A DNA stretch of 64,000 nt from an uncultured Maribacter sp. (GTDB lineage: Bacteria > Bacteroidota > Bacteroidia > Flavobacteriales > Flavobacteriaceae), in the NCBI RefSeq assembly GCF_947495965.1, contig NZ_CANMBB010000001.1, positions 709,728-773,727 of the forward strand, given 5' to 3'. Below the pieces are notes generated by a model. It saw nothing but the letters and a program-made list of their open reading frames with translations. It ran no database searches and was not told the origin of the DNA. This document shows positions 17,423 to 28,800 of the stretch, piece after piece. Made by a program: the position numbers and the translations under genes. Each line of letters starts with the position of its first letter. The stretch's first letter is position 1.

Positions 17423-19084
17423 TTAAATCTTTGCTGCTTTCATAGCATGCGTTTCTATTTCTTTAGCTAATATGGCAGCATATTCTTGTATTTTGTCTTC
17501 ATTTAAATTAAAAATAGTTTTAAACTCTGCTAAAATTACAGTTTGGTATTTTTGTAAACTATCAATATCAAAATATAGCCTTCCGGTTCTTCTAATAAAG
17601 AAATCCATTGGTGTTACTACCATTTCATTTTCTATACAAAAGTCTAATTCTGCTAAAATTAAATTTTCAAACGCATTTTCTCCTTTTTTTGTTTTAAAAA
17701 TAGTTAGTATTTGCTCTGATTGCTTCCCATAAGTTGTAGTTAAATACCACGCAGTATAAGAATCTAAACCTAATTTCTCTACATCTTTTGTAAGAGTCTT
17801 TATATATTTTTTTACTTCTTTATACTTTTTCCACGGCCCACCGATTAAAGGTATTTTATCTGTAAATACATCTTTGTAATCTACTTGAGTTTCTTTTTCT
17901 AGTTTTTTTTGAACTTTATCCACAACTCTTTCTGCCATTTTTCTATAGCCAGTAAGTTTACCGCCAGCCATACTAATTAGACCCGTATCTGAAATAAATA
18001 TCTCGTCTTTTCTAGAAAGTTCTGAAGGAGATTTACCTTCTTCATGAATTAAAGGTCGTAAGCCTGCCCAAGAAGATGCAATATCTTTACGTTCTAAATT
18101 TACAGCAGGAAACATGTTATTTATAGCATGTAATAAATAATCCGCATCTTCTTCCGTTGCTCTTACCTCATTTTTATCTAGGGTATAATTGGTATCTGTG
18201 GTACCTGCATATGTAATTTTTCCTCTTGGAATAGCAAACATCATACGACCATCTGGAATATCAAAATACACAGATTGTTTTAAAGGTAATTTATCTTTTG
18301 GAAATACTAAATGCACCCCTTTTGTAAGATGTAATTGTTTGCCTTTTTTAGAATGATTTACCTCTCTAAGCTCATCTACCCATGGACCAGCTGCATTTAT
18401 TACATACTTTGTTTTTATAGTATACTCCTCTCCGTTCAATTCGTCTTTAACTTTTACCCCTTTAATTTGTTCATTTGCATATATAAAATCTTGTACTTTT
18501 GCATAATTTAAAGGTGTACCACCGTAGTTAATTGCTGTTTTTATATTTTCTAAAGTTAACCTTGCATCATCTGTTCTATACTCCGCATAATACCCAGAAC
18601 CTTTTAATATTTTTTCTGGTAATAAAGGTTCTAATTCTAAGGTTTCTTCCTTATTCATCATCTTACGCTTATCATCGCCTTCTACATTGGCTAAAATGTC
18701 ATAAACCTTTAAACCAATAGAAGTCATCCACTCCCCATAAGAGCCATTTTCTATTAAAGGAAGTAACATTTTTTCTGGAATAACTAAGTGTGGCGCCAAT
18801 TTATGAACAATAGCACGCTCTGTACCCACTTCTTTAACTAAAGAAAGTTCAAATTGCTTTAAATATCGTAGTCCGCCATGAATAAGTTTTGACGATTTAC
18901 TACTAGTTCCTGAAGCAAAATCTCCTTTTTCTAGCAAAGCAACTTTCATTCCTCTAGAAGAAGCATCTAAAAGAATTCCTGCTCCTGTTATTCCTCCTCC
19001 TATTACAACTAGATCGTATTCCTCTTCTTTAAGTTTCGATATTATTTTATCTCTATTAAGACTTGTAAATTTTATATTTTTCAT
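17423..19084 (-). CDS. glpD: FAD-dependent glycerol-3-phosphate dehydrogenase
   Basis: 553 residues. The dinucleotide-binding motif DLVVIGGGITGAGILLDAS is followed by the GlpD signature ASGTSSKSSKLIHGGLRYL (about 57-75), and the C-terminal DAO_C-type helical domain is present. It oxidises sn-glycerol-3-phosphate to dihydroxyacetone phosphate at the inner membrane and passes electrons to quinone. It is placed between the FG-GAP gene and glpK in one tight operon with a GH36 alpha-galactosidase, which links glycerol oxidation to a galactoside substrate rather than to free glycerol alone. Confidence 0.93.
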   Translation of the reverse strand: MKNIKFTSLNRDKIISKLKEEEYDLVVIGGGITGAGILLDASSRGMKVALLEKGDFASGTSSKSSKLIHGGLRYLKQFELSLVKEVGTERAIVHKLAPHLVIPEKMLLPLIENGSYGEWMTSIGLKVYDILANVEGDDKRKMMNKEETLELEPLLPEKILKGSGYYAEYRTDDARLTLENIKTAINYGGTPLNYAKVQDFIYANEQIKGVKVKDELNGEEYTIKTKYVINAAGPWVDELREVNHSKKGKQLHLTKGVHLVFPKDKLPLKQSVYFDIPDGRMMFAIPRGKITYAGTTDTNYTLDKNEVRATEEDADYLLHAINNMFPAVNLERKDIASSWAGLRPLIHEEGKSPSELSRKDEIFISDTGLISMAGGKLTGYRKMAERVVDKVQKKLEKETQVDYKDVFTDKIPLIGGPWKKYKEVKKYIKTLTKDVEKLGLDSYTAWYLTTTYGKQSEQILTIFKTKKGENAFENLILAELDFCIENEMVVTPMDFFIRRTGRLYFDIDSLQKYQTVILAEFKTIFNLNEDKIQEYAAILAKEIETHAMKAAKI

Positions 19085-19128
19085 ACCTGTAGAACTTATC
19101 TTTTTAAATTATTAGATAAGCTGTTTTT

Positions 19129-20616
19129 TTAATTAGTATCCCATTTCATTGTACGTTTTACAGCTTTTCTCCAGCCTTTGTACATTTTTTTTCTTTGTGT
19201 TTTTGTAAATACAGGCTCAAAAATTTGATCTATAGTTTTACTTTCCAAAACATCTTCTTGTGTCCATAAACCTATTGTTATTCCTGCCATATAAGCTGCA
19301 CCTAAAGCAGTAGATTCTATAGACTTTGGCCTTACAACCTCTTTATTTAATAAGTTAGATTGAAACTGCATTAAATAATTATTTGCTGCAGCACCTCCAT
19401 CTACTTTTAGCCTTTTTAATTTAAAGCCAGCATCGGCCTGCATAGCATCTAAAATATCTCTAGTTTGGTAGGCTAAGCTATCTAATGTAGCTTTTGTAAT
19501 GTGTCTAGAACCAGTATCTCTTGTTAATCCAAAAATGGCTCCTTTAGCATACATATCCCAATAAGGGGCTCCTAATCCTGCAAAAGCAGGTACTACATAT
19601 ACAGGATTTTCTTCTTCTAAATCCTCTGCTATTTGTTGCGTTTCTTGAGCAGATTTTATTAACTTCATTTCGTCCCTAAGCCATTGTACTGCAGCTCCTG
19701 CAATAAAAATACTACCTTCTAAAGCATAGGTTACTTTACCATCTAATCCCCATGCAATTGTAGTAAGCAGTCCATTATTAGAATACTGCGGTTTTTTCCC
19801 TGTATTCATTAATAAAAAACAACCTGTGCCATATGTATTTTTAGCTTCTCCTTTTTTTAAACATGCCTGCCCAAATAAAGCCGCTTGCTGATCCCCTAAG
19901 ACACTTGCTATAGGAATTTTAGTTCCTTTAATTTCATATTCTCCAAAAATACTAGAAGAAGGTTTTACTTCTGGAAGCATACTTTTAGGAATTTGTAACT
20001 CCTCTAAGAGGTTCGCATCCCAAGAAAGCGTATTTATATTATACAATAAAGTTCTAGAGGCATTAGTATAATCTGTTACATGCTGCTCACCATTAGTTAA
20101 ATTCCAAATTAACCAAGAATCTACTGTGCCAAAACGTAATTTTCCTTCTTGTGATTTTTCTTTTGCACCTTCTACATTTTCTAAAATCCATTTAATTTTA
20201 GTTCCAGAAAAATAAGAATCTACCACTAAGCCTGTATTTTCTCTTATATATTTTGTGAGTCCTTTTTCTTTTAAAGTCTCGCAATAATCACTAGTCCTTT
20301 TATCTTGCCAAACTATAGCATTATACAATGGTTCCCCTGTATCTGCATCCCAAACAATAGTTGTTTCTCTTTGGTTAGTAATTCCTATTGCTTTTATATA
20401 CTCTAAACAAATTTTGGTGTTCTCTAATAATGTATGAAAAACACGCAATTGGGATTCTAGTATTTGTTTAGGGTCATGCTCTACCCAACCAGATTTAGGA
20501 TAAATTTGTTCAAATTCTTCTTGCTCTATTTGTATAATTTGTCCTTTCTTATCTATCAATAAGGCTCTGGAACTTGTTGTTCCTTGGTCTAATGAAATGA
20601 TATAAGAATTTTCCAT
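19129..20616 (-). CDS. glpK: Glycerol kinase
   Basis: 495 residues, full length. The FGGY-kinase start [18 protein letters not shown], the substrate segment [25 protein letters not shown] and the ATP-site [15 protein letters not shown] are all present. It phosphorylates glycerol in the cytosol, trapping it as glycerol-3-phosphate for GlpD, encoded 44 nt downstream. No glycerol facilitator gene (glpF) is present in this window, so glycerol is probably released inside the cell by the GH36 enzyme. Confidence 0.95.
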   Translation of the reverse strand: MENSYIISLDQGTTSSRALLIDKKGQIIQIEQEEFEQIYPKSGWVEHDPKQILESQLRVFHTLLENTKICLEYIKAIGITNQRETTIVWDADTGEPLYNAIVWQDKRTSDYCETLKEKGLTKYIRENTGLVVDSYFSGTKIKWILENVEGAKEKSQEGKLRFGTVDSWLIWNLTNGEQHVTDYTNASRTLLYNINTLSWDANLLEELQIPKSMLPEVKPSSSIFGEYEIKGTKIPIASVLGDQQAALFGQACLKKGEAKNTYGTGCFLLMNTGKKPQYSNNGLLTTIAWGLDGKVTYALEGSIFIAGAAVQWLRDEMKLIKSAQETQQIAEDLEEENPVYVVPAFAGLGAPYWDMYAKGAIFGLTRDTGSRHITKATLDSLAYQTRDILDAMQADAGFKLKRLKVDGGAAANNYLMQFQSNLLNKEVVRPKSIESTALGAAYMAGITIGLWTQEDVLESKTIDQIFEPVFTKTQRKKMYKGWRKAVKRTMKWDTN

Positions 20617-20634
20617 AATTAAATTAATATGAGA

Positions 20635-22293
20635 TTAAAAAATGAGATAGGTGCTTAATACTAAAATAGTAATTAAAGCTCCAACGAGTATGGCATATTT
20701 CCAAGGCTTAATATTTACTTTACCAGAATCTTCTAAAATAAAATCTGTATCTCTTGGGAAAACTTTCCCTACTACTAGTAATACTATAATGTTAAACACA
20801 AATAAAATTCCCATTACATGCAAAAAATGCGGATAGGCTTCTGCCTTTATTATACTTAACGCTTTGGGGTCCGTTATACCATCTATTCCTGCTTGTACTA
20901 AGGCTACATCTATAAAATAAGGGCTTAACACAAACTGGCTAATTAAGTATATTAAAACTCCAAAAACAAGTACTATTTTAGCACCCAATGCAGGAACTTT
21001 TCTGGTATATAACCCAACAATTACTACCGCAAAAATTGGAACACTTAAACTACCCAACATAACTTGAATGTAGTTAAACAAACCATCTGGAGCATTACTA
21101 ATAAATGGTGCAATTACCATAGAAACAAAAGCCAAAATAATTCCGAATATTTTACCTGCCTTTACCGTTTGTAATTCCGAAGCTTCTTTATTGAAAAATT
21201 GTTTATATAAATCAAAACCAAATAAGGTTACACTACTATTTAGTAAACTATTAAATGAGCTTAAAACTGCTCCAAAAAGAACTGCGGCAAAAAAGCCCAT
21301 AAATGCAGGCGGCAACACCGTTTTTACTAATGTTGGATACGCTAAATCTGCATTTGGTAAATCTCCTTTAAATAAATGCCACGCTATAACTCCTGGTAGA
21401 ACAACAATAATAGGAATTAGGAACTTTACTAAAGCAGCAAGAATAACTCCTTTTTGCCCTTCTGCTAAGTTTTTTGCTCCAAAAACACGTTGCATAATGG
21501 CTTGGTTGGTTCCCCAATAATATATTTGTGCCAACATCATTCCTGTAAAAATTGTACCTACAGGAATTGAAGAATCTACATCCCCCGTTACATCAAATTT
21601 TTCAGGGTTAGTTTCCCATAAGGTATTTAATCCTGTAAGTATACCGCCATCTTCACTTATTGCCATTAATCCAAAAATAGGAATAGTAATACCTCCTATT
21701 AACAAACCAATTGCGTTTATTAAATCGGAAACCGCAACCGCTTTTAATCCTCCAAAAATTGCGTAAACAGAGCCTATAAGCCCTATGCTCCATACACAAA
21801 CCCAAATAGTAGCGGCTTGCGACAGCCCAAACAAGGTAGGCAAATCGAACATGGTACTAAATGCTAAAGAACCAGAATACAGTACCGTTGGCAATAGTAC
21901 TAAACCATAGGCTACCAAAAACAGAACAGACATTATTGTCTTTGTTCTTTTATCAAACCTATTTTCTATAAACTCTGGTATTGTAGTAATACCTGCTCTC
22001 ATGTATTTAGGCAAAAAGAATATTGCTGTTGCAATCATTGCAATGGCCGCTAGGGTTTCCCAAGCCATTACCAAAATACCTTCTGTAAAAGCTTGACCGT
22101 TTAAGCCTACAATTTGTTCTGCAGATAAATTAGTTAATAATAAAGAACCTGCAATTGTTATTGCTCCTAAACTACGACCTCCTAAATAGTAGCCATCCGC
22201 TGTTTTTTCATTAGTTTTTCTTGATGCATACCAAGCTATCACAGCTACTAAAACTGTAAATCCTATAAAAGAAAAAATGGACAACATTCCCAT
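20635..22293 (-). CDS. SGLT-type sodium/solute symporter (SSS family)
   Basis: 552 residues, about 14 membrane segments. It follows Vibrio vSGLT closely: TNLSAEQIVG in the first core helix, MAWETL in the next, YYWGTNQAIMQRVFGAKN, and a YIQVMLG helix near the end. By memory alignment most vSGLT galactose contacts are kept (Asn and Gln of the NxSAEQ motif, Glu of WE, the Tyr gate, Lys of VKF, Gln of YIQ), while the Asn before YYW is Gln. It likely brings a galactose-containing solute into the cytosol with sodium. It is 18 nt upstream of glpK and 11 nt downstream of the GH36 gene. Confidence 0.85.
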   Translation of the reverse strand: MGMLSIFSFIGFTVLVAVIAWYASRKTNEKTADGYYLGGRSLGAITIAGSLLLTNLSAEQIVGLNGQAFTEGILVMAWETLAAIAMIATAIFFLPKYMRAGITTIPEFIENRFDKRTKTIMSVLFLVAYGLVLLPTVLYSGSLAFSTMFDLPTLFGLSQAATIWVCVWSIGLIGSVYAIFGGLKAVAVSDLINAIGLLIGGITIPIFGLMAISEDGGILTGLNTLWETNPEKFDVTGDVDSSIPVGTIFTGMMLAQIYYWGTNQAIMQRVFGAKNLAEGQKGVILAALVKFLIPIIVVLPGVIAWHLFKGDLPNADLAYPTLVKTVLPPAFMGFFAAVLFGAVLSSFNSLLNSSVTLFGFDLYKQFFNKEASELQTVKAGKIFGIILAFVSMVIAPFISNAPDGLFNYIQVMLGSLSVPIFAVVIVGLYTRKVPALGAKIVLVFGVLIYLISQFVLSPYFIDVALVQAGIDGITDPKALSIIKAEAYPHFLHVMGILFVFNIIVLLVVGKVFPRDTDFILEDSGKVNIKPWKYAILVGALITILVLSTYLIF

Positions 22294-22304
22294 ATTATTA
22301 AGGT

Positions 22305-24074
22305 TTAAGAGGTTATTTTACTTAGTTTTACAATACCGCAAGAAGGCACATTTAATGCAAGAACTCCTTTTTCTAGATTAATTTCTTCATTACGAACTAT
22401 TTCTCCTTGACAACTAAAAATAGTACAATTATAACTTCCAAAGTTAGTACTGTTATTAACTATTAGTTGATTTTCCGTTTTTGCATTTAATAAATGAACT
22501 TCGGCATCGCCTTTTTCAATAGTTGCAACAACATTATCATACACTCCAATAATTGTTTTGCTATTTTTTGATATTCTTTTGGTTGAATAATTAGCTAACG
22601 GTTTTGATGGTATAAAATTACCGTTCATAAATATGTCTGCATTTTCATTCCAATACTTCGTGTAAAAAGCAATCATTTTTTTCTCTTCGACTGATGCTTT
22701 AGATAAAAAGATTGAAAGTTGCGGAACACCAAAAAAAGTATTTATTAACTGTAAAGATGCAATCTCTAACGGCTCGTCTTTATGCCAAGTAACCATATCT
22801 GAATGTACCGCTGTGTTTCCACATAGCATTTTAATATCTGCAATTCTTATTCTATTCATAGTTGCATCTCCAGGACAATCAAAAGCTCTAAACATATTAC
22901 CATATTTACGCATTGCCGGTCCTGTATATTTTTGACGAAACTCTATAAAAACGTTTGGATTTATAGCTTGTAAAGCGTTTGCAACATCGGTTAACAAACG
23001 ATCTACTGCTGCATTAATAGAAGCATAATCTCTACCGTTTTCTTTTTGTATTGGTGTGTCTTTATACAATCTAAAATCATCAATAAAATCTAGTTTAAAT
23101 CCATCTAAATTCCAATCCTTTAAAGCATTTGTATAAATATTTATTAGATACTCTCTTACCTCGGGATAACGTGGATCAAAAACTGGTGCCCAACGGTGGT
23201 CTTCGGTTAAAAATTTACCTTTAAATTTTTTATAAGCTTCCGATTTTTTCCCGCAAAAAGGAACCGAATACCATAAAGCAGCTTTCATTCCTGTTTTATG
23301 AATATCACTTATATATTTTTTCATATTAGGAATACGGTCTGGTTTCCAATCTCCAGTATAATCGTATCCTCTATTGTTATCGTTTGTTTGCCAACCATCA
23401 TCAATAATTACAGCTTTATAGCCTAAATCATAGGCTAGCTTGCATTCCTCTAATAATAAATTACAATCTAAATCTTGATGAAACTGGTACCATGTAGAAT
23501 ACAATGGCATTTTTGCTATTGCTGGCACATGTGTTGGTTTTAGGTTTTCAAAAGTTTCCCACCATTTAGAAACATCTCTTATAGTTTCTGAAAAATGGAT
23601 AGCTCTAGAATCTAATCGTATTTGAGTTTTAAAATTTTTTAATGCATAATGTTGCTCCATAAAAAAAGTAATATGACAATAAAAACAATTGTCTTCTTCT
23701 CTTAATCGTGCATTCATTTCTAACTTATTAATTGCGTTAGAACATGCAAATGTTAGTACATTACTATCATCATTACCAAATAAATTAATAATTGGAGCAT
23801 CTATAGAAATTCTAGATTCCATATGGTCTAGTTCCCAATCTGCCTGAATTCTTTTATTAAAATCTGTTGTTGGCTTCCAAACGCCTTTTACATTAACTCC
23901 TGGAATTTTCCATTCTACAGATATTGGTTTAGGAAATACTTCTGTATCACAGTTTACTTCTAAATCGTATATAAGTACACCTTCTTCATCTTGCACCTTA
24001 GTTAAGGTTCCGTTCATAGATTTTTGTAATCCTTTAATACGCAAATCTTCTATATGACTAGTAGTTATAATCAT
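22305..24074 (-). CDS. GH36 alpha-galactosidase-like enzyme, cytosolic
   Basis: 589 residues. The TIM barrel has KAVIIDDGWQTND (about 222-234), DGFKLDFIDDFRL with the probable nucleophile Asp in KLDF, and RAFDCPGDATMNR with the candidate acid/base Asp, followed by a C-terminal beta-domain. The arrangement is that of GH36/GH-D, in a subgroup related to plant alkaline alpha-galactosidases. It lacks a signal peptide (starts MIITTSHIEDLR), so it should act in the cytosol on an imported small galactoside. The link to glpK and glpD points to an alpha-galactosyl-glycerol such as floridoside, giving galactose and glycerol; that substrate is my inference. Confidence 0.8.
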   Translation of the reverse strand: MIITTSHIEDLRIKGLQKSMNGTLTKVQDEEGVLIYDLEVNCDTEVFPKPISVEWKIPGVNVKGVWKPTTDFNKRIQADWELDHMESRISIDAPIINLFGNDDSNVLTFACSNAINKLEMNARLREEDNCFYCHITFFMEQHYALKNFKTQIRLDSRAIHFSETIRDVSKWWETFENLKPTHVPAIAKMPLYSTWYQFHQDLDCNLLLEECKLAYDLGYKAVIIDDGWQTNDNNRGYDYTGDWKPDRIPNMKKYISDIHKTGMKAALWYSVPFCGKKSEAYKKFKGKFLTEDHRWAPVFDPRYPEVREYLINIYTNALKDWNLDGFKLDFIDDFRLYKDTPIQKENGRDYASINAAVDRLLTDVANALQAINPNVFIEFRQKYTGPAMRKYGNMFRAFDCPGDATMNRIRIADIKMLCGNTAVHSDMVTWHKDEPLEIASLQLINTFFGVPQLSIFLSKASVEEKKMIAFYTKYWNENADIFMNGNFIPSKPLANYSTKRISKNSKTIIGVYDNVVATIEKGDAEVHLLNAKTENQLIVNNSTNFGSYNCTIFSCQGEIVRNEEINLEKGVLALNVPSCGIVKLSKITS

Positions 24075-24161
24075 TCTATTCTATTATTAAGTAGCTATTT
24101 TAACTTTAAAAAATAAACAGTGTCTTCTCTTTATTTAATAATTTATTGTTTGTGACAATAA

Positions 24162-24191
24162 AGCCAAGTAGTTAGTTATTCCTACTTGGCT
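24162..24191 (-). terminator. Hairpin terminator or attenuator after susD
   Basis: AGCCAAGTAG (24162-24171) and CTACTTGGCT (24182-24191) form a 10-bp stem with a 10-nt loop; on the minus strand it is followed by TTTATTGT. It sits in the 152-bp gap between susD and the GH36 gene, so it may lower enzyme-gene expression relative to the more abundant SusCD, or end the transcript. Confidence 0.7.
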
Positions 24192-24226
24192 ATATCAACT
24201 CAACAAACCAAAACTATAATATTGTA

Positions 24227-25804
24227 TTAGTACCCAGGGTTTTGCTTTAAATTAGGGTTAGAATTTAATTCTACCGTAGGAATCCAAAATAACTCATCTT
24301 GACCTGGTTGAAAAAAACCATTTCCGTTGACTAAAGATTTTGGATGGATTGGGTGAACCGAATTTTGACCTAAATATGTTTCCGCTAAATTCCAACGAAT
24401 TAAATCAAAGAAACGGTGTCCTTCAATAAACAACTCCATTTGTCTTTCATCTATAATTGCAGTTCTCATTTCTTCCTGAGATAATCCGTTATGAGGTGCT
24501 ATTTGCGCTCTTTCCCTAACTTGATTTATATAACCTTCTGCTTCTCCTGTTTTACCTGTTTGTTCATTTAACGCTTCTGCTAACATTAATAAAACATCTG
24601 CATATCTTATAATTCTAAAATTAGTTCCATTTGCCGCTCCTAAGTTATCGGCAGCTGCAGCAGCTCTAGTCATTTCAAACCTTGCATATTTTTTTCCAAA
24701 AATTGGTTCTACTCCTAAATCATTTGCTACCTGAATGTCTGGTGCAAAATCTGTTAAAAAATCTATTCCTCCATACCCCGTTGCATCAGGATAATCATAC
24801 ACAATTGTTGCATTACGCCTAACAACATCTCCATTTGCCTCATATAAATCTTTAATCCATGTTGGAACAATAAATCCTGTGTCTGGCGTTACAGAAGGCG
24901 GTGCATATTCTATAACAAAATGCCCTTGTGTTCCTGTACCTGGAATATCTTGCCCCCATAAAAAAGTTTCTACTCCTTTAAATTGGAATTCAAAAATTGA
25001 CTCGGAGTTATTCTCATTTGTTTCTGTAAAATTATCTTCAAATTGTGCTGTAGGTAATAATGCATATGTACCACTATTCACAACTTCTTTAAATGCAATC
25101 TCTGCATTAGCCCAATCTTTTAGATATAAATAACTTTTTCCCTTTAAAGCTGTTGCAGCTCCAGAAGTTGGTCTTCCTAAATCGTCCCCTGACCAAGATT
25201 CAGGCAACATTTCTTCGGCTTTCTCTAAGTCTGCAATTATTATTGGCCAAATTTCTGCTGGTGTTGACTGAAAAGGAAATGCATCATTTAAATCTGGCTC
25301 TTCTAGTACTATAGGAACATTACCATATAATAATACTAAATTCCAATAACTAAAGGCTCTAAGGAAATATGCTTGTCCAACAAGATTATTTCTGACAGTG
25401 TCATCAGGAATTCCTTCTTCTGATGTACCTAAAATTACTGTATTAGATCTACCAATAGTTAAATAAAACTCTTGCCAAGCCTGAGCTGCCCATCTTGCAC
25501 CTGGCGCACCTTGTAAACTATTTGTTACTGTATTACCTCCATTATCAATGGTTAGTGTTTCGTCTGATCTAAAATGCGCACCTAATTGAACAACACGTCC
25601 AAAAGAAAATGCTGTTGTTAATGGGTGAAAAGCTGCATTTACAGCTTTTTTCACTTGCGTAGGAGAAGTTCCAAAATTTGCACTTGAAGTTGCATTATTA
25701 TTTGTTTGTTCTAAAAGATCATCAGAACAGCCTACAACCATTGCAAAAACTACAGCAAACGATAAAACGTTTTTAGATAGTCTTTTATTTAATATTTTTT
25801 TCAT
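24227..25804 (-). CDS. SusD/RagB-type surface glycan-binding lipoprotein
   Basis: The track starts at 25864, inside susC; the ATG at 25804 (MKKILNKRLSKNVLSF) is preferred and gives a lipoprotein signal ending VVGCSDD. 525 residues with SusD/RagB features: the N-terminal TPR-like helical scaffold (AYFLRAFSYWNLVLLYGNVPIV), the RIIRYADVLLMLAEALNE block, and the C-terminal ELFIEGHRFFDLIRW signature. It forms the lid over the SusC channel and binds substrate at the surface. The gene follows its susC by 19 nt. Confidence 0.9.
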   Translation of the reverse strand: MKKILNKRLSKNVLSFAVVFAMVVGCSDDLLEQTNNNATSSANFGTSPTQVKKAVNAAFHPLTTAFSFGRVVQLGAHFRSDETLTIDNGGNTVTNSLQGAPGARWAAQAWQEFYLTIGRSNTVILGTSEEGIPDDTVRNNLVGQAYFLRAFSYWNLVLLYGNVPIVLEEPDLNDAFPFQSTPAEIWPIIIADLEKAEEMLPESWSGDDLGRPTSGAATALKGKSYLYLKDWANAEIAFKEVVNSGTYALLPTAQFEDNFTETNENNSESIFEFQFKGVETFLWGQDIPGTGTQGHFVIEYAPPSVTPDTGFIVPTWIKDLYEANGDVVRRNATIVYDYPDATGYGGIDFLTDFAPDIQVANDLGVEPIFGKKYARFEMTRAAAAADNLGAANGTNFRIIRYADVLLMLAEALNEQTGKTGEAEGYINQVRERAQIAPHNGLSQEEMRTAIIDERQMELFIEGHRFFDLIRWNLAETYLGQNSVHPIHPKSLVNGNGFFQPGQDELFWIPTVELNSNPNLKQNPGY

Positions 25805-25823
25805 AATTGATATTTTTTTATTA

Positions 25824-28800
25824 CTAAAAAGTTGCTTTAACACCAAATGTAAATGTTCTTGCATTTGGGTATGCTCTTGCGTCTATACCTCTAGAAAGTA
25901 ATGGATTTACTGGGGTTCTTACTCCAGGAACTCCTGAATTTAAACTAGCTCTACCACCATCTGTTGAAGATACATCTGGATCATAACCACTATAATCTGT
26001 AAGAACAAATACATTCTGTACATTAAGGGATAATCGTAAATCTTTAATGAAATCTCCTCCTAAAATTCCTTCCTTAAAGTTGTAACCAACTTCTAAAGTT
26101 TTTAATCTAAAATAAGAACCATCTTCAACAAAGAAAGATGAAGGCGCTTTATTATTTGCACCATCTGCTACAGTAGCTTTTGGGATATTGGTATCTGTAT
26201 TGGTAGGTGTCCATGCGTTAAGAACATCTGTTAATCTACCACCATCTGGAGTAAAAATATTAAACTCTTTTACTAGATTATAAATCTCATTACCCTGTAC
26301 ACCATTAAAACCTAATGCAAAGTCAAAATTCTTATATGCCCCATTAAAATTAAGCCCGTATGTGAAATCCGGAGTTGGATCCCCTATTACTGTCTGATCT
26401 GCAGCAGTGATACCATCAACGCCATCTGTATCTACTCTTACAAAATCTCCTGTAACTGGGTCTACTTTATCTTCTACAATATAGCCATAGAATGCGCCAA
26501 TTGGCTCACCTGATATTGTTCGGTTTACTACATTTAGATTTTCATCTATCTGAGGTCCTAATATTGGGCTTGGTATGTTACCCGCTTCACTCTTTAAATT
26601 AAAAGAAATATTTGCTCCTATCGTATATGTAAAATCTCCTTCTCTTTTCTTATAATCTAAAACAAATTCTAAACCGTTATTAATTAAATCACCAGCATTT
26701 CTTGTTACGGGAAGGTTTACACCTGTTGTTGATGGCACTGCAATTTGCACTAATACATCGCTAATATCTTTAGAATAATAATCCGCAGAAAAATTCACTT
26801 TTCCATCAAAAAGAGACATATCTAATCCTACATCAATAGTCTTCGTTGTTTCCCAAACCAAATCAGGATCTGCCAATGTTGTTCTTGCTAAACCGTTTGC
26901 TGTTTCGTTTCCAAATAATGCATTAGATTGATTACTAAGAAACACCGCCTGTGTTGGATAAAACACATCTGGATAGGAACCTAATTCACCATAAGAAGCA
27001 CGTAATTTAAAATAATTAACTACACTATCTTCTCCCCAAAATGGTTCACTACTAAGATTCCATGCTCCTGAAAAAGATGGAAAAATACCTGACTGATTTT
27101 CTTTAGCAAATCTTGAAGAAGCATCTCTCCTTACTGTTGCAGAAAAGATATATTTACCTCCATAATTATAATTTAATCGTCCAAAAATAGATTCTAAACC
27201 TGCTTTATTATCAGACCCTAATAATATGGTTTGCGAATCTGCCGCCAAACCACCAACTACACGAATAGAGTTAGAATCTGTTCCTTGACCATAAAGGCCT
27301 GCACTATTTTGACTTTCTAAAAAATAAGTATATCCTAATACTGCACCTATTTTATGCTCTCCAAATTCCTTATTATAAGATAATGTTGGCTCAACTAATA
27401 AATTAATATCTTCTTGTCTAAAATCTGTTAAATCATTTAAAGGATTTATATTTCTTCCTGATTCTGCCGATGGACTTAAAAAGAATGTAGGTGTAAATTC
27501 AAAAATATGTGTATTTAAATAATCAAATCCAAAATTTATTCCAGCTTTAAAACTATCTGTAATATCATAATCAAACTTTACACTAGCATACACGTTTCTT
27601 GTAGTCGTTAAATTGTCTTCTAAAAGCGCTCTTGCATACTGATTTGTACCTCCTGGGCCTTGTACATTAAGAGAAATATCTGGAGCCTCAAAACCACCTT
27701 CATTAGCTGCATTTCTTAAAGCTACTGTTGGTGCTGTTGTCCCGTCAAAACCATACCATCTATTTTCCTGTAATTGCCCTTGTGTTAAACCAAGAGATTG
27801 TGTTACATGAAACTTACCATAATCAAACTTATTATTAGTCCTAAAGTTAATACGTTCAAACCCTGAACCTACTAAAAGTCCATCTTGATAAAAATAATTT
27901 CCAGAAACATAGTGACTTGAGTGCTCTCCTCCTCCAGAAATGCTAAATCCATAATCTTTAATAATAGCATTACTAATATTTTCATCTTGCCAATCCGTAT
28001 CTACACCATTCCAAGTTACTCTTGTAGATGAACCATCATTCTCAAATCTTTGATTTAAGTAATCTGTATATTGTTGACCATTAATAAAATCTAATTTTTT
28101 ACTTGCAGTATCAAATCCTGTTTTTAAATTTAGCTCTACCTTTATTCCTTGATTTTTTCTACCATGATTTGTCTTAATCAATACCACACCATTAGCTGCT
28201 CTAGCCCCATAAATAGCAGAAGCCGCTGCATCTTTTAATACAGAAATATCTTGAATATCATTAGGATTAATATTATTCATATTATCCACAAAAAGACCAT
28301 CTACAATAAATAAAGGATCCGCATTACTTAAAGAGTTTACCCCCCTAATAAATACATTTGCTTTACCACCTGGTTGTCCTCCAAAGCTCTCTACCTGAAT
28401 ACCTGCTAACTTTCCTTGTAATGCAGTAGTTGGGTTACTTGCTACTACATTAACAATAGCATCTTTTTTAATTGTAGATACAGAACCTGTTAGTTCTCTT
28501 TTGTTAGAAGTACCGTAACCTACGATTACTACTTCATTTAACGCCTGCGCATCTGCTTCTAAAGATACATTTAACGTTGTTTGTCCGTTTAGAGTTATTT
28601 CTTGAGTAGCATACCCAATATAACTAAAAACTAGAACTCCATCTTCGGCTACATCTGCAATAGTGTAATTACCATCAAAATCTGTGGTAACACCATTTGT
28701 AGTTCCTTTAACTACAATGTTAACACCTGGCAAAGGACCATCTACGTCCGATACAGTACCCGAAACTTGTGCAGTCTGCGCAATTGTGATGTAACTGAGA

